From CBDCWT01 sp965223305 (GTDB taxonomy: Bacteria; Planctomycetota; Planctomycetia; Pirellulales; Pirellulaceae): DNA of 64,000 nt. Position 1 is the stretch's first letter, and every line of letters begins with the position of its first letter. Where the stretch lies: NCBI GenBank assembly GCA_965223305.1, contig CBDCWT010000045.1:62001-126000 (forward strand). Reading direction: 5' to 3'. Positions 34,939-44,100 of the stretch are shown piece after piece. The position numbers and the translations under genes are program-made. A model generated the notes under the pieces. It did no database searches. It worked only from the letters and a program-made list of their open reading frames with translations, and was not told the origin of the DNA.

Positions 34939-35817
34939 ATGAAAAACCTCCTCGAAATCGAGAACGTACGCAAAGCGTTTGACTCCTTCATCCTCGACGA
35001 CATCTGTCTAACACTACCGCCGGGCTACATCATGGGCCTGATTGGGCCCAACGGCGCCGGCAAGACGACTTTGATCAAGTTGATCATGAATGCTGTGCGC
35101 CGTGACGGAGGTACGATCCGGCTGTTCGGATCGGACAGCCAGATCCACGCGGAGGCAAACAGAGCAAGAATCGGTTTCGTCCAGGACGAGCCGACATTCT
35201 ACGGTCACTTGACACTCGGCAACATGAAGTCGATCGTCGCCGGTTTTTATCCGAGTTGGGACGAGAAGGAGTTCCAACGACTTATTGATCGTTTCAAGCT
35301 GCCGCTGTCAAAGCGAGTGATGGCTCTGTCGCGGGGCATGACCACCAAGTTCGCGTTGAGCCTCGCGCTTTCCCATCACGCCGACTTGCTCATCCTTGAC
35401 GAACCGACGTCCGGATTGGACCCGGCCTCACGCCGAGAACTGCTGACGATCCTGGGACGCTACATCGAAGACGGCTCACGCTCCGTCTTGTTCTCAACGC
35501 ACATCACTTCGGATCTGGAACGTGTGGCTGACTACATCACACTGCTCCAGGCGGGTAGGCTGATCTTCTCCTCCGACAAAGACGAGATTCTTCAGAACTG
35601 GATGGTAGTCAAGGGAGACAGCCAACTGCTCAGCGACGGGAACCGCGTTCACTTGGAAGGTTGGCGTGTGTGTGAGTACGGGTTCGAAGCGTTGACCCGC
35701 CAAGGCGACAGCATACAGCAATACTTCGATGGAGAGATCCTCATCGAAAAGGCGTCGCTCGAAGACATCATGTTCTACACCACACCGCGCAACCGAGACC
35801 AAACATGTTTGCACTGA
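34939..35817 (+). CDS. ABC transporter ATPase subunit, second pair
   Basis: This 292-residue ATPase is a paralogue of the first. It has Walker A GPNGAGKTT, variant signature LSRGMTTK, Walker B DLLILDEPTSGLD, and the switch His in FSTHITSDLE. It starts 21 bases after the first permease and overlaps the second permease by 13 bases. The tandem pair suggests either a heteromeric transporter or two related ones under the same repressor. Confidence 0.9.
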   Translation: MKNLLEIENVRKAFDSFILDDICLTLPPGYIMGLIGPNGAGKTTLIKLIMNAVRRDGGTIRLFGSDSQIHAEANRARIGFVQDEPTFYGHLTLGNMKSIVAGFYPSWDEKEFQRLIDRFKLPLSKRVMALSRGMTTKFALSLALSHHADLLILDEPTSGLDPASRRELLTILGRYIEDGSRSVLFSTHITSDLERVADYITLLQAGRLIFSSDKDEILQNWMVVKGDSQLLSDGNRVHLEGWRVCEYGFEALTRQGDSIQQYFDGEILIEKASLEDIMFYTTPRNRDQTCLH

Positions 35818-36509
35818 TTCGAAAAGACCTAATTGCCTGTCGGCTGTTTCTGGTCGTCGGGTTCGCGCTATACGTTCTTTGGGCCATCTCCATGTATCAA
35901 CAGCCGCTTGGCTACTTCGTTCTGCACATCGCGGCAACTATCGTACTGGCGCTCATGCCGATGGTCGTGGACGACAAGTATCGAGCAAACAGCTTGATCT
36001 GTCTTCTGCCACCATCTCGAAGAAAGGTGGTGATGGCACGTTATTTGGTCGTTTTGATTGCCCTGTTTGTTGGACTTTCTTCGCACTATGGTCTCGGTGC
36101 GATTTTGAGCAACCGATTCGAGGAAACCGGCTTCTGGACACTCTGCAAACCTCAAGCTCTACTCGTGTTCTGCCTCGTGCCAATCATTGTCGCGTCGATT
36201 TACCTTCCGTGTTTCTTCCGCTTTGGACTGGGACGCGGCGCGTTCGCATTCGCGATCGTGATCGTCGCCTTCACGACGCTGATAACCAGCCCTCTCATCG
36301 CGACGGACGTTCTCTCCGCACACAACGGCTTTGTCTTCACACGCGAGATGCAGCAGCATCCCGAGATGGCGGTCGTCGGCATCGTTGATCAAGTTGCCGC
36401 GGCAGTCGGCAGCGGCCGTTTCTACGGCGCGGCATCGATCGGCAGCGTCCTTCTCGTCTTCGCGTCCGTCGTACTCTCGATCCGTTTCCTCCAACGGCGC
36501 GACTTCTGA
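35805..36509 (+). CDS. ABC-2-type permease subunit, second pair
   Basis: The 234-residue protein starts FALIRKDLIACRLF and has about six transmembrane segments, with a cytoplasmic loop SLICLLPPSRRKVVMARY matching its paralogue. It is the last gene of the YtrA-regulated operon. Its last codons lie in a ~55-base sequence that recurs near 47860, so the 3' end may have been shaped by a repeat. Confidence 0.85.
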   Translation: MFALIRKDLIACRLFLVVGFALYVLWAISMYQQPLGYFVLHIAATIVLALMPMVVDDKYRANSLICLLPPSRRKVVMARYLVVLIALFVGLSSHYGLGAILSNRFEETGFWTLCKPQALLVFCLVPIIVASIYLPCFFRFGLGRGAFAFAIVIVAFTTLITSPLIATDVLSAHNGFVFTREMQQHPEMAVVGIVDQVAAAVGSGRFYGAASIGSVLLVFASVVLSIRFLQRRDF

Positions 36510-36551
36510 CGTGAACGGAGAATGACAGGCGACACTCTTGGATCACGCTGG
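36497..36551 (+). repeat. 55-bp dispersed repeat, copy 1
   Basis: The block contains CGACACTCTTGGATCACGCT and is matched at 47860-47913 with several mismatches and a few indels, including the preceding ACTTCTGAC. It covers the last codons of the second permease and the start of a decayed secreted-protein fragment. It may be the edge of an ancient insertion or duplicated 3' sequence. Confidence 0.45.
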
Positions 36552-36643
36552 CGGATACGTTCCGAGTCAAGGCCGACACGAAAGTCTGCGTCATCGTCTC
36601 CAACGAAGAGGCTGATGGCTACGTGGTGGTCGACGGCAGATTC
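36551..36643 (+). pseudogene. Fragment resembling the tail of a secreted (golvesin-like) domain
   Basis: In one frame the DNA reads ADTFRVKADTKVCVIVSNE then EADGYVVVDGR, which resembles the 'VRVSNxGTDGYVVADAVRF' end of golvesin-type carbohydrate-related domains in planctomycete exported proteins. There is no start and no domain before or after, and the rest of the frame to ~36890 is not protein-like. I treat it as a gene remnant. Confidence 0.35.
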
Positions 36644-36911
36644 TCCCAGTCGAAGCGGCCCGCGCAGAACGCGCCGGAGAGCTGCTTTCCGGCTACGCAG
36701 AAGCTGGCCGTTGGCCGCAACAAAAGCCATTTTTTCCTGTTCCTGGTGCTGGTGCTGGTCTGGAAATCGAGAACAGCTCCTCGACCGCGGACAGTGTTCA
36801 TTGTGCCATCTCTGTTCGCCGAATGCCCAACCGATATCTGGATCTTGACATCCACATATCGACTTTCGATAATATTCGATAATAGAGGTGGGGCTCCATG
36901 CCAGCCGCCGC

Positions 36912-37093
36912 CTAGCCCGGATTATTCATGAAGATCGTCGCGAGAGGTTGTAAGTACGTTCGTGGCAAGGAAGGCGAGCAATTCTCCCGCAGGCGTATTG
37001 AAGCAATACGTCGAGGGAGAATTGTGAAGCATGACGAAGCCACGGATGGACTTACGACCTCGCAGCAGATCGCTCATGAATAATTCGGGCTAG
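36912..37093 (+). mobile_element. 182-bp palindromic MITE-like element, copy 2
   Basis: The ends are CTAGCCCGGATTATTCATGA and its inverted partner ending AATTCGGGCTAG. The arms pair along most of the length around a central inverted GTATTG/CAATAC. It is inverted relative to the copy at 9577-9758 and nearly identical to it. CTAG at both tips could be part of the inverted repeat or a target duplication. It lies 99 bases before a DUF1549/DUF1553 gene. Confidence 0.85.
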
Positions 37094-37191
37094 ATCGCTT
37101 CGATCAACGCGCCCATTTGCGATTGCGTCCTGCCCAAAACGAAGCCTTTTTTTCCTGCCATCCCGCCGCGTTCTTTTTGCATGGCCTTTTG

Positions 37192-39450
37192 ATGATCACG
37201 AATTCACGATTGTCTCGCAGGGCTCTCGCTACGTTGGCGATGATCACCCAACTTCTCGTGTTATCTCACTGTCCGGTGATCGGAGACGAACGTACGCAGT
37301 TCTTCGAAAAACGAATACGGCCGCTACTGACAGCAGACTGCGCTGAATGCCATACGGGCAATCACCCCGAAGGCGACTTCCGAATTGAGACCCTCGACCA
37401 CCTGCTCAGAGGAGGCACGAACGGGCCGGTGATCGTGCCCGGCAAGCCGGACAACAGCTTACTGCTGTTGCGGCTCGAAACGGACGATGATGACGAGCGG
37501 ATGCCGCCCGCACGTACACTCGCTGCCAGAGAGATCGCGGACTTCAAACGCTGGATTCGTGACGGTGCGATCTGGCCCGAGGGCGCGGTGTTCCGGCCTA
37601 ATGCGCTCGGTGATCCGACCAACGAGACCCATTGGTCTTTCCAGCCTTTGGCGGACGTGTCACCGCCGGAGCCGTCCGACTCGGAATGGTGTCAAGGGCC
37701 AGTGGACAGTTTTATTCAGTTCGAGCACGAGCGGGTCGGGTTAAAACCGGTCGGACGGGCCGACAAGCGAACGTTGCTCCGCCGCGCAACACTCGATCTG
37801 ACTGGCTTACCACCCACTCCGGCTGACGTGCGAACCTTTCTCGATGATTCAACGCCGCATGCCTTCCGGCGCGTTGTACAACGTTTGCTGGAGCGCGACG
37901 AGTACGGCGAGCGGTGGGGCCGACGCTGGCTCGACCTGGCGCGCTATGCCGACACGAGTGGTGATGGTACCGACATGCCGGTACCTGAAGCTCGTTACTA
38001 TCGCGACTACGTCATCAACGCGTTCAATGACGACTTGCCCTTCGACCAATTCATCATCGAGCAATTGGCCGGGGACATTTTGGCATCGAATTCACCAGAA
38101 GGTAAACGCTACAACGACCAGATCATAGCCACAGGTTACCTGGCGCTGTCACGCCGGTTCGGGAACTCCAAGTTTGCCGACATGGAGCTGATCATCGACG
38201 ACACGATCGATACCATCGGCCGTTCACTGCTGGGCTTGTCGCTCGGCTGTGCCCGTTGTCACCATCACAAATTCGATCCTGTCACGACGGACGACTATTA
38301 CGGTCTGTACGGTTACTTCGCCAGTACGCAATATCCGCACGCGGGAACGGAACATCAGAAAGAACGTAGTGACCTTATCCCACTACGCATGGACGACGAA
38401 GCGCGCCAGCGTTTTAAGTCTCAAGTCGCCTGGGCAGTCAGCGACAACGGCAAAGAGGCTGGCGATGCGCGCATTCGCATAGCTGGTGACCCGAGAAAGA
38501 AGGGTGATGTTGCGCCTCGTGGTTTCTTGGACTGCATCAACGCCACGAATCCGATGATTGAGACCAGCTCAAGCGGGCGGCTGGAGCTGGCTCGATGGAT
38601 CGGGTCACCTGATAACCCTCTAACGGCGCGCGTGATTGTTAATCGAGTTTGGCAATATCACTTCGGCCGGGGAATCGTTGGTACACCAAGCGACTTCGGT
38701 GTTCAGGGAGCGCGGCCAACGCACCCCCACCTCTTGGACTGGCTAGCCCGTGACTTCATCCGACATGGTTGGTCGTTGAAGCATCTACACAAGCAGATCA
38801 TGCTGTCTGCCGTCTACCAGTTGTGTTCAACGCATGACGCGGAGAACTCGAGGCTTGACGAGGCCAATGCCTTCCTCTGGCGATTCAACCGGCAGCGGAT
38901 GGATGCGGAGACGGTGCGAGATTCGATCCTCGCCGTCAGCGGAACGCTGGAGCCGGGCGACGGAGGACGTCACCCCTTTCCTCCGACCGACAGACTACGG
39001 TTCACGCAGGGACGACCATTCACAGAAGTCTACGATCACAACCACCGATCCGTGTATTTGATGACACCTCGGTTGAACAAGCATCCGTTCCTGGCCTTGT
39101 TTGACGGGCCAGACACCAATAAGAGCACGGCGCAGCGCGGTGCGTCAACCGTCGCCTTGCAGGCGCTATTCATGATGAACAGCGCGTTTGTAAAGCAGAA
39201 GTCGGCGGATTTGGCCCAGCTATTGCTCGCCGAATCACACGCGCGCGAGGAGCGCATCGGCCTAGCTTATGAGCTTGTGCTGTGCCGACCACCGGCGGAT
39301 GACGAACTGATCATGACTGAGGACTACCTGGCAGGAATGATAAGTGAGCTGACGGTGGCCGGCCATGACGGGCCAAAAGCGGAACACCTGGCCTGGTCGT
39401 CACTCGCCCGCGCATTGCTGAGCAGCAACGAGTTTCTCTATATCGACTAA
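37192..39450 (+). CDS. DUF1549/DUF1553 cytochrome-like protein
   Basis: The 752-residue product has an N-terminal signal (LATLAMITQLLVLSHCPVIG), a cytochrome-c-like haem site CAECH at ~50 with PADC-type surroundings (LLTADCAECHTGNHPEGDF), DUF1549 (LRRATLDLTGLPPTPADV at ~190), a second CARCH site (~353) and DUF1553 (~466-620, NPLTARVIVNRVWQYHFGRG). I chose the ATG at 37192; a TTG at 37117 would push the signal inward. It is followed 24 bases later by its DUF1501 partner. The pair is typical of planctomycetes; the function is unproven. Confidence 0.9.
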   Translation: MITNSRLSRRALATLAMITQLLVLSHCPVIGDERTQFFEKRIRPLLTADCAECHTGNHPEGDFRIETLDHLLRGGTNGPVIVPGKPDNSLLLLRLETDDDDERMPPARTLAAREIADFKRWIRDGAIWPEGAVFRPNALGDPTNETHWSFQPLADVSPPEPSDSEWCQGPVDSFIQFEHERVGLKPVGRADKRTLLRRATLDLTGLPPTPADVRTFLDDSTPHAFRRVVQRLLERDEYGERWGRRWLDLARYADTSGDGTDMPVPEARYYRDYVINAFNDDLPFDQFIIEQLAGDILASNSPEGKRYNDQIIATGYLALSRRFGNSKFADMELIIDDTIDTIGRSLLGLSLGCARCHHHKFDPVTTDDYYGLYGYFASTQYPHAGTEHQKERSDLIPLRMDDEARQRFKSQVAWAVSDNGKEAGDARIRIAGDPRKKGDVAPRGFLDCINATNPMIETSSSGRLELARWIGSPDNPLTARVIVNRVWQYHFGRGIVGTPSDFGVQGARPTHPHLLDWLARDFIRHGWSLKHLHKQIMLSAVYQLCSTHDAENSRLDEANAFLWRFNRQRMDAETVRDSILAVSGTLEPGDGGRHPFPPTDRLRFTQGRPFTEVYDHNHRSVYLMTPRLNKHPFLALFDGPDTNKSTAQRGASTVALQALFMMNSAFVKQKSADLAQLLLAESHAREERIGLAYELVLCRPPADDELIMTEDYLAGMISELTVAGHDGPKAEHLAWSSLARALLSSNEFLYID

Positions 39451-39474
39451 GGGTGGCAGACCGAGGAGCAATCG

Positions 39475-40842
39475 ATGACCAATCTACTGACACGTCGTCG
39501 TATGCTATGCGGCACGCTGGCTGGCACAACGGCGTGGGGTACGTTGGCGTCGCTGCCGCGGCTGGTGTTGGGTACCGAACCTGGCAACCCACTTGCCCCT
39601 CGGCTACCTCATTTTCAACCGCGGGCGAAACGGGTGATCTTGTTCTTCATGCCGGGCGGTGTATCGCACGTTGACACGTTCGATCCGAAACCTGCTTTGG
39701 GGCGAGATCATGGCAAGAAGATTGGCAACGGGCGGGCACTGGCCGGCAGCTTCTGGCGATCGAGACGGCGCGGCGCCAGTGGCATCGAGGTTTCCGACCT
39801 CTTCCCGAATATAGCTCAGTGCGTGGATGAAATGACATTTATTCGCTCCATGCACGGAGACAAGGGGGACCATTTTGAAGCTACGCTAAGCATTCACTCC
39901 GGCGCGATGGCCGGCACGTTACCTGGCATCGGCGCTTGGGTCAGTTATGGTCTGGGTACCGACAACCCCAACCTTCCCTCCCACGTTGTCTTCTGCGGCA
40001 AGCTGCCGTATGCGGGTACGCAAGCGTGGGACTCGAACTTCCTGCCGGCATACCATCAAGGAACGCGGATTACACCTGGTGAGGAGCCAATTGCGAACCT
40101 TCGTCCCGATCCAACGTGGGCGAGTTACCAACAGCGCGAGTTGGGGTTCTTGCGACGCCTGAACCAGCGCCACCAAGCCACGCGTCCCGGTGACCAGACA
40201 TTGGCGGCTCGCATGTACTCGTTCCAGGCCGCATATGGACTTCAGCAGACCGCTCCCGACGTATTCGACCTTTCAGACGAGTCTCAAATGACCTTGGATG
40301 CCTACGGCGTTGAACCCGGTGACCAGTCCAGTTTTGGCTGGCAGACTTTGGTCGCACGGCGAATGAGCGAGCGTGGTGTGCGCTTCATCGAGTTGATCGA
40401 CCGAGGAGCCAGCGGCAACTGGGACGCCCACGGCAATATGAAATCATACGAAAAGCTTGCCGAAAACGTTGATCGGCCCATCGCGGCATTGATCCGTGAC
40501 TTGAAGGCACGCGGACTGCTTGAGGAAACATTGATCGTCGGATGCACCGAGTTCGGCAGGACGCCAGGGGCGAAGGAATCACAGATGAACGGCCGGGACC
40601 ACTACAAGAATGCCTTTACTTGTTGGCTGGCTGGTGGTGGCGCGAAACGCGGGCACGTGCACGGCGCAACCGACGAATACGGTTTGAACATCGTAGATCG
40701 TCCCGTGCATATCCATGATTTCCACGCCACCATCCTGCACTTGCTTGGTTTCGATCACACGCGGTTGACATATTTCTATTCCGGCCGAGATTTTCGACTG
40801 ACCGGTCTGGCTGGCGAGGTTGTGCACGAAATCGTAGGCTGA
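39475..40842 (+). CDS. DUF1501 protein with Tat-like leader
   Basis: This 455-residue protein starts TNLLTRRRMLCGTLAGTTAWG, a twin-arginine-type leader. It has the family blocks VILFFMPGGVSHVDTFDPKP, GNWDAHGN and CTEFGRTPGAKESQMNGRDHY. It is cotranscribed with the DUF1549/DUF1553 gene 24 bases upstream. The fold suggests a metal-dependent hydrolase, but no activity is known for this family. Confidence 0.92.
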   Translation: MTNLLTRRRMLCGTLAGTTAWGTLASLPRLVLGTEPGNPLAPRLPHFQPRAKRVILFFMPGGVSHVDTFDPKPALGRDHGKKIGNGRALAGSFWRSRRRGASGIEVSDLFPNIAQCVDEMTFIRSMHGDKGDHFEATLSIHSGAMAGTLPGIGAWVSYGLGTDNPNLPSHVVFCGKLPYAGTQAWDSNFLPAYHQGTRITPGEEPIANLRPDPTWASYQQRELGFLRRLNQRHQATRPGDQTLAARMYSFQAAYGLQQTAPDVFDLSDESQMTLDAYGVEPGDQSSFGWQTLVARRMSERGVRFIELIDRGASGNWDAHGNMKSYEKLAENVDRPIAALIRDLKARGLLEETLIVGCTEFGRTPGAKESQMNGRDHYKNAFTCWLAGGGAKRGHVHGATDEYGLNIVDRPVHIHDFHATILHLLGFDHTRLTYFYSGRDFRLTGLAGEVVHEIVG

Positions 40843-40929
40843 CAGCGAGGTGGCGTGAACGCCAGCGACGCCGGCACAAAGTGCGATTAACTACCCGGGT
40901 CATTTACACGTCATTTACACCGACGCACT

Positions 40930-41003
40930 TAGCTGCCTGTTGAAAAACGCCGTCCTGGCGTTTTTCAACCTCACCAAGCTCGGAACAGAGTTCTTCGGCC
41001 TAG
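40930..41003. repeat. Hairpin repeat, partial copy, possible terminator
   Basis: TAGCTGCCTGTTGA is followed by a perfect 13-bp stem, GTTGAAAAACGCC/GGCGTTTTTCAAC with loop GTCCT, at 40939-40969, then CTCACCAAGCT and CGGAACAGAGTTCTTCG. A longer copy lies at 47955-48061. Each copy lies downstream of a DUF1501 gene, so the stem may act as a terminator, although no U-run directly follows it. Confidence 0.6.
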
Positions 41004-41141
41004 GTTTTTGCCTCCATACTCGATCCCCGACCTGCAGAGCTCATGCATAGTGGATAAACGGACCTTGACATCCATTACTCGGCTGGTAGACTGACCATCG
41101 AGTTTCCCGCCGCCGACCTACTTCCTGCCGAGGAAACGCCG

Positions 41142-44100
41142 ATGTCTGTCTTCTTCTCACGTCGGTCTCGTTCGTTGCTTCTTGCAATCCTTTGCGGGCT
41201 GCCGTTGTTGGCTCATGGCCAAGACGATAGCAGCCGCGAGCCCATTCAGGTCAGCTACTACGAGCAAGTCCGGCCGATCCTTCAAGCACGCTGCCATGGT
41301 TGCCATCAACCCGCAAAGGCGGATGGTGATTATGTGATGACCGACTTTTTCCGACTCCTGAAGGGGGGCGAGAGCGAGTTACCTGCGATAGTTGCCGGTA
41401 AGCCGGATGAGAGCTATCTGCTGGAGATGATCACGGCCAGCGATGGTGAAGCGGAGATGCCGAAGGGGAAACCCCCGCTGTCAGAAAGCGAGATCGCGAT
41501 CATCAGGAGATGGATTGAGGCTGGAGCCCCTGACAACACCCCCGCTACAGCAGGTAAACAATATGACGCAGAACACCCTCCTAGCTACTCGATGCCTCCG
41601 GTCATCGCGTCGCTAGATTTCTCGCCTGACGGCCAGCTTCTGGCTGTGTCCGGGTATCACGAAGTGCTCTTGCACAGGGCCGACGGTTCAAACCTTGTCG
41701 GACGATTGGTGGGCGTGTCTGAGCGGATTCAGTCCGTTAGTTTCTCGCCCGATGGAAAACGGTTGGCGGTTACCGGTGGCCTTCCGGCGCGGATGGGCGA
41801 GGTGCAAGTTTGGGATGTCGAAAACCGTGAGCTGACTTTATCGATGCCGGTAACCTACGACACGGTTTACGGCGCCAGCTGGTCACCCGATGGAAAGCTG
41901 ATTGCTTTTGGCTGCGCAGACAACACGGTGCGCGCGATCGATGCCGAGTCGGGCGAACAGGTTTTGTATCAAGGAGCCCACAACGACTGGCCCCTGGACA
42001 CCGTGTTTTCGACGAAGGGGACTCATCTCATCTCGGTGGGACGCGACCGCTCGGTCAAGCTAACCGAAGTGGCGACCCAGCGCTTTGTTGACAACGTTAC
42101 ATCGATCACACCGGGAGCACTCAAGGGAGGAATCGCCGCCATCGTCCGGCATCCTTCTCGCGACGAAGTCATTGTGGGCGGAGCCGACGGTGAGCCGAAA
42201 CTGTATCGAATCTTTCGTGCTTCCAAGCGAGTGATTGGCGACGACGCGAACTTGATCCGTAGGTTCCCCAAGCTCAAGGGTCGGGTGTTTGACGTGGCGA
42301 TCAGCCCCGATGGTAAACGGATTGCCGCTGGAAGCTGCGTCGATCGAACCGGCGAAGTCCGCATCTACTCGAACGAGTTCGATCGCGACATGCCGGAAGA
42401 TCTGCTGGCGATCATGCAGAAGCGTGTCGCCAGCCGTACGGCGGAAGAAAGGGAAAAGATCGCTCAGTACCAAACCAAGGATGTGACGGTGCTGGCGGAG
42501 ACAAGTCTACCTCAGGCGGGTGTCTTCGCGATCGCCTTCAGCGCCGACGGGGAAACCGTTGCTGCCGCAGGCACGGATGGGGTGGTAAGGTTGATCGACG
42601 CCCAGACGGGCACGATCCTCAAAGAGTTCGTACCCGTCCCGGTTCACTCGATGTTGGACGTTGCGGATCGAGAATCGCAGTCTCCTGTAACCCGCTCTAG
42701 TCGATCTCGGTCGAACGAGCTGGTGACAGACGAAGCTGCCGCCGTGACAAGTTTGCTGGCCTCGATCGACGTCCAACCCTCCGCGGCGGTCCTGGCGAAG
42801 CGTTTCGACACGACACAGTTCATTGTGACCGGACACCTGATGTCGGGCGACGTTGTCGACCTGACACGGCTAGCCGAAGTCAACGTTTCGTCAGACGCTG
42901 TGGAGATCTCTCCCACAGGCCTGGCTCGTGGTGTCAGCAACGGCACCGCGGAAGTGACCTTTGCGATCGGAGATCAGACGGCGACGGCAAGCGTCGAGGT
43001 TGCTGGAGTCGAGAGTGACTTCCAGGTCGATCTGGTCCGTGACGTAATGCCGGTGTTCGGCAAGGCGGGATGCAATGCGGGGGTGTGTCATGGATCGAAG
43101 AAGGGCAAAGGTGGGCTAAAAACTTCGATGCGCGGCAACGACCCTGTTTTTGAGCTACGGGCGTACTTTGACGAACTGGCCTGTCGCCGAATCAACCTAG
43201 CGTCTCCGGAAAACAGCCTGATGCTGCTGAAAGCCTCCGCCAGCGTCCCGCACCAGGGCGGACAGCTCCTCGAGCCAGGCTCGCCGTATTACGAGGTTGT
43301 TCGGAAATGGATTTCCGATGGCGCGGAGATCGACTTGGCTTCACCGCGTGTCGCGAGCATCGAGGTGTTCCCGCAAGACCGGATTCTCAAGCAGACGGAT
43401 GCCCAGCAGCAGTACCGGGTTGTGGCTACTTACACGGATGGCGAGGTCCGCGATGTGACTTCCGAGGCGCACATCTCCAGCGGCAACATCGAAGTCGCGA
43501 CCGCAGACGCGGCGGGTCTCGTGACCGTGAAGCGTAGAGGAGAGTCCCCGATCTTGGCGCGATTCGAAGGAAAATACGCTGCGTCAACGTTGACGGTGAT
43601 GGGTGACCGGTCGCGTTTCGTTTGGAAGGACATGCCCACAAATAACTTCATCGACGAATTAGTCGCAAAGAAGCTGCAGCGCACCAAAACGCTGCCTTCG
43701 GATCTCTGTACCGACGCTGAATTCCTGCGCCGGGCCTCCTTGGACTTGGTGGGGTTGCCACCGACCGCCGAGGACGTGCGCAGGTTCTTATCCGACAAGC
43801 GTGACACGAAGGTCAAACGGGACGAGCTGATCGACCAGTTAGTGGGCAGTAAGGAATACGTCGAGCACTGGACAAACAAGTGGGCTGATTTGCTTCAGGT
43901 GAACCGGAAGTACCTGGGCGTCGAGGGAGCGACCGCGTTTCGTGAGTGGATACGTGAACAGGTTGCCGCCAACACACCGTACGACCAGTTCGCCTACTCG
44001 ATTCTGATTGCCAGCGGATCGAACAAGGAAAACCCCGCGGCGTCCTACTACAAGATTCATCGGTCGCCGGAAGAAGCGGTCGAGAATACGACGCAGCTGT

